Below, piece after piece: positions 7,743-16,136 of a stretch of DNA of 64,000 nt. The notes under the pieces were generated by a model. That model did not search any database. It saw nothing but the letters and a program-made list of their open reading frames with translations, and was not told the origin of the DNA. The position numbers were made by a program, and so were the translations under genes. The number at the start of each line of letters is the position of its first letter. The first letter of the stretch is position 1. The DNA is from Candidatus Woesearchaeota archaeon. Lineage in GTDB: Archaea; Nanobdellota; Nanobdellia; Woesearchaeales; JAFGPW01. The stretch is taken from NCBI GenBank assembly GCA_016935985.1, contig JAFGPW010000005.1, positions 186,001 through 250,000 of the forward strand, written 5' to 3'.

Positions 7743-10700
7743 GGAACCGCCCCAACCGACGGACCAGCGCAGCAGCATTCGGCCAGGCAGCGGTGCTGCT
7801 CTTCCTGCTCCTCCCTCTCGCCTCGGCGCTCGATGCCCCTGCCGTCACGAAGGGGGCGGTCACGCCCGAACCCCTCCCCACTGACGGGTTCGGCAGGGTC
7901 ATCCCTTCCGCCTCTGCTCTCCCCGAGCAGACGTCGCCTCCGGATCCCGTTCCCGGGCGCCAGCCGCTCTCCTTCCCTGCGGCCGCCGTGCTCCTCATCA
8001 CCAGCATCCTCGGCTGCTCGCTCTACTACAGGCACGACGACGACCATCTCCCTGAGCGGCGGCCGCTCATCACCCTCCTCTTCACCCTCGCTGTCGTCCT
8101 CGGCGCGCTCATGGTCTACCTGCTCGCCGGCACGTCGGGCGACGGCGGCATCACCGGCGCGGTCACCGTCGACGACGCCCTCCTCGCGCTGATCTCATCC
8201 TACGACCCGGCGATAAGCCAGGCCTCGATCCAGTACGGCGTCGAGGTCCCGCTCATCAAGGCGGTGATGACCCGGGAATCGCGGGGGGTGGCCGACATCG
8301 TCTCGCCGGTCGGGGCGGCGGGGCTCATGCAGCTCATGCCCGGCACCGCCAGGGACGAGGGTCTCGAGGTGCCCGACTACCCGCAGAGCGGGACGATGAT
8401 GATCGACGGGCAGCAGTACTCCCTCGTAACACCGATCACCGACCCGGCGGTCGACGAGCGGTTCGACCCGGAGAAGAACATCAGGGCGGGGACCGCCTAC
8501 CTGAAGAAGCAGCTCGCCGCCTTCACGACGATGGAGCTCGCGCTCGCCGCCTACAACTGGGGCCCGGGCAATGTGGAGGACAACTGCGCGGCCGGCTGGA
8601 CGAGCTGCACGAACCTGCCCGACGAGACGCGCTCCTATGTCGGCAACGTCAGCGCGTACTACACCTACTACGGCGGGAGGGGACTCTCCGCGGTCATCGG
8701 CAGCAGCGGGCGCTACCTGCTCAAGCCCTCGTTCAAGCACACCATGTACCAGAACTTCGACGCCTACTCCCATGTCGCAGAGGCCCTGGTGAACGCGACG
8801 ACGCTGTGCTCCGGCAACCACCAGTGCGTCGCCGACTGGGTCGTGATGAACGACGAATGGCGCCTCGACGAGGCCTTCATCCCGCAGTCGACCGGCTACG
8901 ACTGGCTGATACGGGCGGACGGCGAGGTCCTCACCACCCTGGCGAACGCCACCGACGTCTTCCCCGAGACGGAGAAGTGGTTCGACTACTGCGAGACCCC
9001 GGGGGAAGTCTTCTTCAACGACTTCGTGGAGTCCTTCCTCGTCTGCAACGAGTCGGTCCAGGACGGCTGCGTCTGCAACATCAGCATCCCGGACATGGAC
9101 ATCGACTACTATTACGATATCATCCTCGACAACTACTCGGAGAAGGCCGAGCGCTTCGGACCTGCCGAAGGCGATCCCGCCATGACCCGGTTCTCCTTCC
9201 GCGTCAATCCCGACTGGCCGCAGGACACCTCGTCGCCGATCCTCTACGACACCGCGCTCAACGCGACCAACTACGTGCGGTTCAACGCATCCTCACATGA
9301 GCTCGCGTTCGAGCCGGAGACGGCCGAGCAGACGGTCCTCACCTACCGCCACACCGGCACCTGCGTGCCCCTCCTCGGCTGCGTCAACATGGACTTCTGG
9401 ATCAACCGGGACGAGCTCCACACCGGCAGGGTCCCGCTCGACGAGGCGATCGGCTACAAGCTCTACAAGAGCGATGAGAGGATGGGCATCCTGTCCCCCG
9501 AAGCGCATGAGGCGTATGACGACGCCCACGCCGACGCGCCGCTCGAGTACTGCGCTGTCCGCCCCCGGATGCTGAAGGTGTGCGTGCTCACCGCGCACCC
9601 GCAGTTCGAAGACCTGTACCAGGACACCTACTTCGACCGCTACCGGAAAGAGCAGCATGAGACCAACCCCCTCATCAAGCTCGCCTTCTACAACCGCGAC
9701 GTCGTCCCGCCGCCGCCGGTAGGGAACCTATCGGCCGTCGACAAGCTCCGCGACTCGGGACGGGTGCTCCTCAAGTGGACGGCGCCCGACGCCCAGGACA
9801 TCGCCGGCTACCGTATCTACCGCTCAGAGCGCGACCTGTCCGCGCTCACCCTCGAGCAGATCAGGAGGGTCATCGCCGAGCCGCCGAACGAGACGGAGCT
9901 CCGCATCCACGAGGAGTCCTTCGACGCCGAGGGCGTGCCCCAGCACTTCGGCAGCATCGACCTCTCCTACTGCTATTACAACCGGCTCCTCGGCGACTGC
10001 GTCTACATGGTGAGCGTCGAGAAGGACCTCGCAAGCTACCACTACCCCTTCCTCTTCGGCGCCTACCCGAAGGCGCATTTCTTCCTCGACCCCGACTACG
10101 TCTATATTGTTGACGTCCCTGACGGGATAGTCTATTCCTTCGTCGTCACCGCTTTCGACTTCGAGGGGAACGAGATCACGAACGACCCGGCGGATCCCTC
10201 CCAGCGCTTCCCGTCGGTCCGGGGCGGCTCCATCGACGACGCGCCGCCGGGCAACCCCCGCGACGTCGACATACGGATGAACCAGACCGCGGTGAACATC
10301 ACCCTCAGGCCCGACCCTGAGGTGACCGAGCTCTACTTCACCTTCGTCGAGCGCGACGACCGGAACCAGGCGCTCCACCAGGTCTCGACCACGATCGACC
10401 TGCTCCGGCCGCCGACGATCTACCCGATCACGCGGGAGGAGGACCGCATGACCATCACCTTCATGAACCTCGGTTTCATACCGACCGAGATCAGCGTACG
10501 GTCGAACAAGCGGTTCGACGAGGGCCAGACCGCGATGCAGGCGATACTGCTCACCGAAGGAAACATCGAGGTCACCTCCCCGATGCTCCGCAAGCGGCTC
10601 GCTGACGCCGGGCCGCCGCCGGCTTCTCCTGATGGCGGTTCCCCAGACGAACGCGATATCCCCGTCTGCCAATCCTGCCTCACCGATGCGATAGTCGCGG

Positions 10701-11044
10701 AGACGTGCAGGTGTCCGGATGGGTGCGGGCTTCCCGCGGGATCCACGATCGTCGGGGATTATTATAATAGTAAGAAAAACAGCATCGAGCGCTATGTCAG
10801 GTGCGAAGAGCAGAGCGGTGCCGCTGATGAGGCTGACCTAATGATCGGCAAGTCATTCGGCGACACGACCTTCGGGGCATTGGTCGTCGATTGTTTGGGC
10901 ATAACCTCCGCCTCCCAGTGCGACGAGTCCCAATCCTTGCCGCCCGGTGGACGCTGTAAGTGTCCCGCCATATGCACGAAGGGAGGCGATACGATTGGGG
11001 ACGACGAGGATTGCGGGAGCGCCGTGCAGTCTTCTCCACCATAA
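7739..11044 (+). CDS. membrane-anchored lytic transglycosylase (SLT/GH23) with long extracellular region
   Basis: 1101 residues. Two hydrophobic segments occur near the N-terminus (about 14-32 and 80-97) and a third near 113-130. The SLT domain follows at about 145-310: catalytic E180 in TRESRG, SPVGAAGLMQLMPGTA, RFDPEKNIRAGTAYL, ALAAYNWGPGNV and ETRSYVGNV are all present, so cleavage of the MurNAc-GlcNAc bond is expected. Residues about 660-740 contain a fibronectin type III domain (LLKWTAPDAQDIAGYRIYR). The C-terminus (about 965-1101) is a cysteine-rich domain whose DNA is less GC-rich locally. Last gene of the operon, joined by ATGA to the M23 gene. Confidence 0.88.
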   Translation: MRNRPNRRTSAAAFGQAAVLLFLLLPLASALDAPAVTKGAVTPEPLPTDGFGRVIPSASALPEQTSPPDPVPGRQPLSFPAAAVLLITSILGCSLYYRHDDDHLPERRPLITLLFTLAVVLGALMVYLLAGTSGDGGITGAVTVDDALLALISSYDPAISQASIQYGVEVPLIKAVMTRESRGVADIVSPVGAAGLMQLMPGTARDEGLEVPDYPQSGTMMIDGQQYSLVTPITDPAVDERFDPEKNIRAGTAYLKKQLAAFTTMELALAAYNWGPGNVEDNCAAGWTSCTNLPDETRSYVGNVSAYYTYYGGRGLSAVIGSSGRYLLKPSFKHTMYQNFDAYSHVAEALVNATTLCSGNHQCVADWVVMNDEWRLDEAFIPQSTGYDWLIRADGEVLTTLANATDVFPETEKWFDYCETPGEVFFNDFVESFLVCNESVQDGCVCNISIPDMDIDYYYDIILDNYSEKAERFGPAEGDPAMTRFSFRVNPDWPQDTSSPILYDTALNATNYVRFNASSHELAFEPETAEQTVLTYRHTGTCVPLLGCVNMDFWINRDELHTGRVPLDEAIGYKLYKSDERMGILSPEAHEAYDDAHADAPLEYCAVRPRMLKVCVLTAHPQFEDLYQDTYFDRYRKEQHETNPLIKLAFYNRDVVPPPPVGNLSAVDKLRDSGRVLLKWTAPDAQDIAGYRIYRSERDLSALTLEQIRRVIAEPPNETELRIHEESFDAEGVPQHFGSIDLSYCYYNRLLGDCVYMVSVEKDLASYHYPFLFGAYPKAHFFLDPDYVYIVDVPDGIVYSFVVTAFDFEGNEITNDPADPSQRFPSVRGGSIDDAPPGNPRDVDIRMNQTAVNITLRPDPEVTELYFTFVERDDRNQALHQVSTTIDLLRPPTIYPITREEDRMTITFMNLGFIPTEISVRSNKRFDEGQTAMQAILLTEGNIEVTSPMLRKRLADAGPPPASPDGGSPDERDIPVCQSCLTDAIVAETCRCPDGCGLPAGSTIVGDYYNSKKNSIERYVRCEEQSGAADEADLMIGKSFGDTTFGALVVDCLGITSASQCDESQSLPPGGRCKCPAICTKGGDTIGDDEDCGSAVQSSPP

Positions 11045-11076
11045 GGGACCACCCCCTCCTGGCCCACCACAAACTA

Positions 11077-11084
11077 TTTATATA
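11077..11084 (+). promoter_or_regulatory. TATA box for RPA
   Basis: TTTATATA centred about 28 bases before the ATG at 11109, giving a leaderless or nearly leaderless transcript and deciding that start. Confidence 0.75.
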
Positions 11085-11108
11085 ATCCCCTGTTCCGCCG
11101 TCTCTATC

Positions 11109-12185
11109 ATGATCCGCATGCCCTATGAGAAGATCATCGGGAAGATCAAGGAGAGCGCGAAGCTCTCCGACCAGGAGATCGACGAGAGGATCAAGCTCAA
11201 GCTCAGCCAGCTCGCCGGGCTCATCTCGAAGGAGGGCGCCGCCCACATCGTCGCGAACGAGCTCGGCATCAAGCTCTTCGACGCGAACGGCGGCAAATTC
11301 AAGATCCAGGACATCCTGATGGGCATGAGAAGCGTCGAGACCGTCGGGCGCGTCACCCAGGTCTTCCCGACGAGCGAGTTCACCCGGCGGGACGGCACGC
11401 CCTCGAAGGTCGGCTCGTTCGTCATCGGCGACGAGACCGGCACCATCCGGGTCGCCTGCTGGGGCGACAAGGCGGACGTGCTCAAGGGGCTCAGGCCTGG
11501 CGACATCGTGAAGGTCAAGGACACGTATGTGCGGGACAACCGCGGCAGGCTCGAACTCCACGCGAACGACCGCGCGGTCATCCAGGTGAACCCTGCAGGC
11601 GAGAGCGCGCCCGAGATACCGGTGCGCCAGGCGCAGGCCCGCACCAGGAAGAAGATAGCCGACCTCCAGGAGAACGACCAGGACGTCGAGCTGCTCGGCA
11701 CCATCGTCCAGGTCTTCGACCCGCGCTACTTCGAGGTCTGCCCTGACTGCAACAGGCGCGTGCGCGACGCGGGCGACGGGTTCTCCTGCGAGCAGCACGG
11801 CAAAGTGACGCCCGACCTCTCCTTCGTCTTCAACCTCTTCATCGACGACGGCTCTGAGACCATCCGCGTTGTCTGCTTCAGGAACCAGGCGGTGAACCTC
11901 ACGGGGAGGACGCAGGGAGAGATAATCGCCATGCGCGACCAGCCCGAGGCTATCGAAGCGATCAAGACCGACCTCTTGGGGAACACCATCAAGGTCGTCG
12001 GCCGCGCGGTCAAGAATGAGATGTTCGGCCGGCTCGAGTTCATCGCGAACATCGTGGACCCGAAGCCAGACCCGAAAGATGAGGTCTCGAGGCTCAAGGA
12101 TGAGATCGCGAAAGAGGAAGCCGGCCAGAAGCCGTCAGCCCAGCCGCAACCTTTTTCTGCAGATGCCGCTTTCCCTCCCCCATGA
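11109..12185 (+). CDS. replication protein A, single-stranded DNA-binding protein
   Basis: 358 residues with tandem OB folds: the first at about 70-165 (VGSFVIGDETGTIRVACWG), the second at about 185-325. A zinc finger with CPDC and CEQH sits inside the second, as in archaeal RPA. It binds and protects ssDNA during replication, repair and recombination. The start at 11109 follows from the TATA box; ATG at 11118 is the alternative. A polysaccharide deacetylase gene overlaps its stop, and RadA lies 1.2 kb downstream. Confidence 0.9.
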   Translation: MIRMPYEKIIGKIKESAKLSDQEIDERIKLKLSQLAGLISKEGAAHIVANELGIKLFDANGGKFKIQDILMGMRSVETVGRVTQVFPTSEFTRRDGTPSKVGSFVIGDETGTIRVACWGDKADVLKGLRPGDIVKVKDTYVRDNRGRLELHANDRAVIQVNPAGESAPEIPVRQAQARTRKKIADLQENDQDVELLGTIVQVFDPRYFEVCPDCNRRVRDAGDGFSCEQHGKVTPDLSFVFNLFIDDGSETIRVVCFRNQAVNLTGRTQGEIIAMRDQPEAIEAIKTDLLGNTIKVVGRAVKNEMFGRLEFIANIVDPKPDPKDEVSRLKDEIAKEEAGQKPSAQPQPFSADAAFPPP

Positions 12186-12931
12186 GACCCCTTTGGCTCC
12201 TGCTCCCGCTGTGCCTGCTCTTCCTCCTGCTCCTCTCCGACTACCTCATCTTCGATTCGGCGAACGACTTGCCCCCTCCGGTATCCCGAACCGTCCTCCT
12301 CGGCTTCGACCTCGAGGAGCCGGACACTGACGAGGATGTCGCGGCACTCCTGGACCTGCTCGAAGCGCACAGCGCGAGTGCCACCTTCTTCGTGGTGGGA
12401 AAGGTCGCCGAGGAGCGGCCCGAGCTGATGCGGTCGATCCTCGCCGCAGGCCACGAGCTCGCCTGCCATTCCTATTCGCATCCCCAGCTCACCGGCCTGT
12501 CCGAGGCAGGGCAGCGGGAAGAGCTCACGCGATGCGCAGAAGCGCTCCAAGGCCTCGGCATCGAGCATCCGGGGTTCCGGGCGCCCTATACCCGGACGGA
12601 CCGGCACCTCGTGAGCCTGCTCGCTGGCCTCGGCTACGCCTACGACGCCTCCTATATCGAGGAATGGACGCATGCGCCGCGGGCTGGCGTCCCTGGGATC
12701 AAGGTCTCGGCCTCGTTCCTGCCGCTCACCGACTACTATTGGCTCTACCTGCTACGGAGCCCCGGGCCCTTCTACGCTGCGCTCAGGGGGTACCCGGCAT
12801 CGCGGCTGCTCTCAGTGGACCTCCATCCGCGCTACGTGATGCGGTATCCCAGCCATCTGGGCGCCTATCTCGCCTGGTGCGAGGAGGCCGGATGCGCGTT
12901 CCTGAGCCATCAGGAGCTCATGAAAGGCTGA
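12182..12931 (+). CDS. polysaccharide deacetylase (NodB fold), membrane-anchored
   Basis: 249 residues. An N-terminal hydrophobic segment (about 4-20) is a signal peptide or anchor. The NodB motifs are intact: FDLEEPD (metal/catalytic Asp), HSYSH (the two metal-binding His), RAPY and VDLHP. Such enzymes remove acetyl groups from N-acetylated sugars in surface polymers. The ATG lies within an ATGA overlap with the RPA stop, so it is co-translated with a DNA-binding protein, an unexpected pairing. A second deacetylase occurs at the right end of the window. Confidence 0.85.
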   Translation: MRPLWLLLPLCLLFLLLLSDYLIFDSANDLPPPVSRTVLLGFDLEEPDTDEDVAALLDLLEAHSASATFFVVGKVAEERPELMRSILAAGHELACHSYSHPQLTGLSEAGQREELTRCAEALQGLGIEHPGFRAPYTRTDRHLVSLLAGLGYAYDASYIEEWTHAPRAGVPGIKVSASFLPLTDYYWLYLLRSPGPFYAALRGYPASRLLSVDLHPRYVMRYPSHLGAYLAWCEEAGCAFLSHQELMKG

Positions 12932-12974
12932 TCCCTCCCATCTATTCACTGGCCACTGGACAGGCTGTCGTGAG

Positions 12975-12982
12975 CTATAATA
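12975..12982 (+). promoter_or_regulatory. probable TATA box before the small conserved protein
   Basis: CTATAATA in the gap after the deacetylase gene. It would start a transcript near 13005, leaving a leader of about 100 bases that is pyrimidine-rich and has no other visible element. Confidence 0.45.
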
Positions 12983-13107
12983 AGCGCCCCTTTCCTCTCT
13001 CCTTCTTGCGGTTTACGCGCATACACAACTCCTGTCCCCCACCCTGCTTCCTTTTTTCTTTTCCAGGGGGATTGAAACAAGACCCGAAAGGAATGGAGGT
13101 GTTACGG

Positions 13108-13377
13108 ATGGACAACGGAAAAAAAAACCTGCCGGAGCGGAAGTTCAAGGCAGGGCCTGTGTCTGCAGTGGTCTGGCTCAACCAGTCGGTCACCAAGGAG
13201 GGCGAGGTCCGCGGCTACGCGACCGTCTCCCTCGAACGCAACTACAAGGATAGGGACGGCGAGTGGCAGAAGACGTCATCGCTGCGCCTCTCCGACCTGC
13301 CGAAGGCTGCGCTGATGCTCAACAAGGCCTTCGAGTACCTGGTGACGAAGGACCAGGAATCTGGCTCTTCCGCCTAA
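13108..13377 (+). CDS. small conserved protein between RPA and RadA, function unknown
   Basis: 89 residues, basic N-terminus then a pattern FKAGPVSAVVW ... YATVSLERNYKD.DGEW..TSSLR..DLPKAALMLNKAFEYL: several beta strands followed by a helix. I recall similar small proteins in DPANN genomes but cannot name a family. GGAGGTG at 13095-13101 sets the start at 13108. Lying between RPA and RadA and upstream of RadA by 24 bases, a role in DNA transactions is a reasonable inference, not shown. Confidence 0.75.
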   Translation: MDNGKKNLPERKFKAGPVSAVVWLNQSVTKEGEVRGYATVSLERNYKDRDGEWQKTSSLRLSDLPKAALMLNKAFEYLVTKDQESGSSA

Positions 13378-13401
13378 AAATTAATAAATGAGGTGCTTCT
13401 C

Positions 13402-14415
13402 ATGATCGACGCTGCGAAGAGAGGGGCGAACGCCCCTGCGATACCCAAGGACGACACCATGGACAGCCCTGTCCAGAGACGGAAGCGGATGAGCGTGCAG
13501 GAGCTCCCTGGCGTGGGAGCCGCGACAGCGGAGAAGCTCGAGGAGGCAGGCTTCTCAGACGTGATGGCGATAGCGGTAGCCTCCCCCGGCGAGCTCGTGG
13601 AGGCGGCCGGCGTCACCGAGTCGGCAGCCCGGAAGATGATCAACGCCGCAAGGAACAACCTCGACATGGGCTTCGAGTCCGGCGAGGCGGTGCTCGAGCG
13701 GCGCAAGACCGTCAGGAAACTCCACTCCGGCTCCAAGGCGCTCGACAACCTGCTCGGCGGCGGGTTCGAATCAGGGGCGATTACCGAAGTGTTCGGCGAG
13801 TTCGGGAGCGGCAAGACCCAGATAGCCCATGTCCTTGCGGTCAGCTGCCAGAAGGACAACCCTTCCGCCTGCGCCATCTACATCGACACCGAGAACACCT
13901 TCAGGCCGGAGCGCATCCAGCAGATCGCGAAAGGGGCAGGGCTCGACCCGATCAAGGTTCTCAAGAACATCAAGGTGGCGCGCGCCTATAACTCAGACCA
14001 TCAGATGCTGCTCGCCGAGAAGGTGGAGGACCTCATCAAGGTGGAGGACCTCAACGTCAGGGTGGTGATCGTGGATTCTCTCACCGCCCACTTCAGGGCC
14101 GAGTTCATCGGCAGGGGAACGCTTGCCGAGCGCCAGCAGAAGCTCAACAAGCACATGCATATCCTGCTCAAGCTGGCCGACATCCACAACGTGACCGTGC
14201 TCGTGACGAACCAGGTGATGGCGAAGCCTGACATCTTCTTCGGCGACCCCACCCAGGCGATCGGTGGCCATGTGGTGGCGCATGCCTCGACCTTTAGGAT
14301 TTACCTTCGGAAGGGCAAGAAAGGGAGTCGGGTGGCAAAGCTCATCGACAGCCCGAACCTGGCAGAAGGCGAGTGCGGCTTCTTCATCGTAGAGGAAGGC
14401 ATCAAGGACCTCTGA
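13402..14415 (+). CDS. radA: DNA repair and recombination protein RadA
   Basis: 337 residues. An N-terminal helix-hairpin-helix domain ([13 protein letters not shown]) is followed by the RecA-type ATPase core with Walker A GEFGSGKT and Walker B VVIVDSL, plus the DNA-binding loop region ending [11 protein letters not shown]. RadA forms filaments on ssDNA and carries out strand exchange. The start at 13402 has GAGGTG six bases upstream; a GTG three codons earlier and an ATG at 13459 (residue 20) are alternatives. The extra 20-30 residues at the N-terminus are not part of the usual family. Confidence 0.93.
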   Translation: MIDAAKRGANAPAIPKDDTMDSPVQRRKRMSVQELPGVGAATAEKLEEAGFSDVMAIAVASPGELVEAAGVTESAARKMINAARNNLDMGFESGEAVLERRKTVRKLHSGSKALDNLLGGGFESGAITEVFGEFGSGKTQIAHVLAVSCQKDNPSACAIYIDTENTFRPERIQQIAKGAGLDPIKVLKNIKVARAYNSDHQMLLAEKVEDLIKVEDLNVRVVIVDSLTAHFRAEFIGRGTLAERQQKLNKHMHILLKLADIHNVTVLVTNQVMAKPDIFFGDPTQAIGGHVVAHASTFRIYLRKGKKGSRVAKLIDSPNLAEGECGFFIVEEGIKDL

Positions 14416-14433
14416 GGTCCCTTTCTCTCTCTT

Positions 14434-14448
14434 TTAAACCGGGTTTAA
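14434..14448 (+). promoter_or_regulatory. perfect 15-bp palindrome upstream of the TRAM gene promoter
   Basis: TTAAACC-G-GGTTTAA, ending eight bases before the TATA box at 14456. The position just upstream of the BRE is typical of an operator or activator site; as RNA it could also mark the end of the radA transcript. Confidence 0.4.
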
Positions 14449-14455
14449 TAACAAG

Positions 14456-14464
14456 TTTTAAATA
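14456..14464 (+). promoter_or_regulatory. TATA box for the TRAM-domain gene
   Basis: TTTTAAATA; predicted transcript start near 14487. The resulting leader of about 68 bases can form a six-pair hairpin around CGCACCTGGTGCG, unlike the leaderless neighbours. Confidence 0.6.
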
Positions 14465-14554
14465 CGATATCCCGTACCCTCCTGCGCTGTCGCACCTGGT
14501 GCGGCGATTCGACGCCCGTGGGGGTGTCATTGGATAGGATAGGTGAAATGGAAT

Positions 14555-14962
14555 ATGTACAGGAATGATAGGGGCGGCGGTTTCCGCCCGCAAGGCAATT
14601 TCGCTCCGGTGAAGGTCGGAGAAGAGCTTGACGTGAAGATAGAGGCTGTCGGCGAGAAGGGCGACGGCATCGCCAAGAAGGGCGGTTTCGTGCTGTTCGT
14701 GCCCGGCACCAAAGAAGGCGACGAAGTGCGGATCAGGGTGACCAAGGTCCTGCGGAAGGTCGGCTTCGCCGAGGTCGTCGGCACTGGCGGCTCCGCTCCT
14801 GCTGAGAAGGCCTCAGAACCTGCTGAGGATGAGGCTGAAGACTACGACGACACCCAGGATTCCGAGGACTTCGGGGAGGATGATTCCGAGCCCGATGAGG
14901 CTGAGGAGGATTCCAACGAGGAGACTGAGGAAGGGCCTGAGAAAGACGAGGAGAAGAACTGA
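14555..14962 (+). CDS. TRAM-domain RNA-binding protein with acidic tail
   Basis: 135 residues. Residues about 20-75 form a TRAM domain (VKVGEELDVKIEAVGEKGDG ... FVPGTKEGDEV), a small beta-barrel that binds RNA; free-standing archaeal TRAM proteins are thought to act as RNA chaperones, some linked to cold response. After residue 80 the protein becomes an almost wholly acidic Glu/Asp tail of about 55 residues, longer than usual. AGGTGA at 14541-14546 supports the ATG at 14555; a GTG at 14543 is possible. A T-rich terminator follows. Confidence 0.85.
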   Translation: MYRNDRGGGFRPQGNFAPVKVGEELDVKIEAVGEKGDGIAKKGGFVLFVPGTKEGDEVRIRVTKVLRKVGFAEVVGTGGSAPAEKASEPAEDEAEDYDDTQDSEDFGEDDSEPDEAEEDSNEETEEGPEKDEEKN

Positions 14963-14963
14963 T

Positions 14964-14990
14964 TCTTCTCTCTCCTTTTTCTTTTTCTCT
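14964..14990 (+). terminator. T-rich terminator after the TRAM gene
   Basis: A run of pyrimidines with several T5 blocks immediately after the stop codon. T-tracts without hairpins are the usual archaeal termination signal. Confidence 0.55.
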
Positions 14991-14993
14991 ACA

Positions 14994-15001
14994 TTTTTAT
15001 A
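14994..15001 (+). promoter_or_regulatory. TATA box for the RNA phosphodiesterase gene
   Basis: TTTTTATA centred about 26 bases before the ATG at 15024, giving a leaderless transcript. Confidence 0.65.
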
Positions 15002-15023
15002 CTTGGCATGATTCTTCCCTCTC

Positions 15024-15584
15024 ATGCGGCTCTTCCTCGGGATATGGCTGAGCGCTGGGGCGCGTGACCATCTGGCAGCCCTCATCTCGAGCATCAGGCC
15101 TGCGCTCCACGCGGATGACCGGCTCGCCTTCGTCCGCCAAGAGAACCTCCATCTCACCCTCTTGTTCCTCGGTGAGGTGAGGGATAGCATGGCCGGGAGG
15201 ATACAGAAGGTCCTCTCAGGTCTCGATGCGATCGGCTTCTCGCTCGCCCTCACTGGCATCGGCGCGTTCCCCTCGCCGGCGAAGCCGCGCGTCATCTGGG
15301 CAGGAATCTCGCCGGAAGAGCCGGTGCGAGCCCTCTACCAAAGGATCTGCGCTGTCCTCGCTCCGTCCGGCTTCTCGGGAGAGAAAGGATACCATCCCCA
15401 TATCACGCTCGCTAGAGTGAAGCGACTCGGTCCTGCATCATCGCTTCCCCTGAGACTCAACCGGACCAAGGTCATGCCCCTTCCTCTCGATGTCAGCTCA
15501 TTCTCGCTCATCAGGAGCGAGCTCACCCCGCAGGGACCACTCTATTCCACCATCTCCTCCTTCCCGCTTAGGAAAGTATTATAA
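15024..15584 (+). CDS. thpR: RNA 2',3'-cyclic phosphodiesterase (2'-5' RNA ligase family)
   Basis: 186 residues of the 2H phosphoesterase family, with both catalytic HxTx motifs: HLTL near residue 43 and HITL near residue 128. The family opens 2',3'-cyclic phosphates on RNA and in vitro ligates tRNA halves through 2'-5' bonds. It is of normal length. The TATA box of the following pilin-like gene overlaps its stop codon. Confidence 0.9.
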   Translation: MRLFLGIWLSAGARDHLAALISSIRPALHADDRLAFVRQENLHLTLLFLGEVRDSMAGRIQKVLSGLDAIGFSLALTGIGAFPSPAKPRVIWAGISPEEPVRALYQRICAVLAPSGFSGEKGYHPHITLARVKRLGPASSLPLRLNRTKVMPLPLDVSSFSLIRSELTPQGPLYSTISSFPLRKVL

Positions 15585-15587
15585 ATA
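15580..15587 (+). promoter_or_regulatory. TATA box for the pilin-like/TSP3-LamG pair
   Basis: TATAAATA overlapping the stop codon of the upstream gene; predicted start near 15610, a few bases before the ATG at 15616. Confidence 0.65.
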
Positions 15588-15615
15588 AGGGGGCATAAGG
15601 TTCCTGTAGGTAAGT

Positions 15616-16113
15616 ATGGGAAACAGAGGCCAGATACAGTCCTATATAATCATCGTCGCGATGGCTGCCATAATCACGATGCTTCTCGTCTATTTCGGTT
15701 TCCAAGCCTGGAAGAGCATGGGCTCGAAGACGGCAGAGATACAATCCCTGAAGTTCGAGGCGGATTTCACGAATGCGATAGCCGAGATCGAGCGCAGGTC
15801 CGGCTCGGTCGAGCGCGAGTTCGAGCTCCCGGACGGCTATTCACGGATATGCTTCCTCGATCCCTCGAGGTCGCAGCTCCACTTTCCTGATCCGCCGAAC
15901 CCCCTCTTCGTCCAGTTCGCGGAGGAGCAGAAGAACGTCTTCCTCGAAGGGGACAGCATGCCCCTCGGCTACCGGACGAACCAGATAAAGACTGATGTCG
16001 ATGACCGCTGGCCCTGCTTCGAGGCGACCGATGGCCTTGTCAGGTTCAGGATGTCCGGCGGCGGCATGTCCGGCGGCGTGGTCAGGCTCGAGCAGATATC
16101 CTATGCCTCATAA
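15616..16113 (+). CDS. pilin-like membrane protein
   Basis: 165 residues. MGNRG followed by QIQSY and a hydrophobic helix is the archaeal type IV pilin signal with Gln at +1. A helix (about 30-60) and a compact extracellular domain follow. It is the same architectural class as the proteins at 592-6666 but stands alone, 23 bases upstream of a large secreted protein, and probably shares its transcript. Confidence 0.8.
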   Translation: MGNRGQIQSYIIIVAMAAIITMLLVYFGFQAWKSMGSKTAEIQSLKFEADFTNAIAEIERRSGSVEREFELPDGYSRICFLDPSRSQLHFPDPPNPLFVQFAEEQKNVFLEGDSMPLGYRTNQIKTDVDDRWPCFEATDGLVRFRMSGGGMSGGVVRLEQISYAS

Positions 16114-16136
16114 TCGAAATACTGCAAGGTGATATC

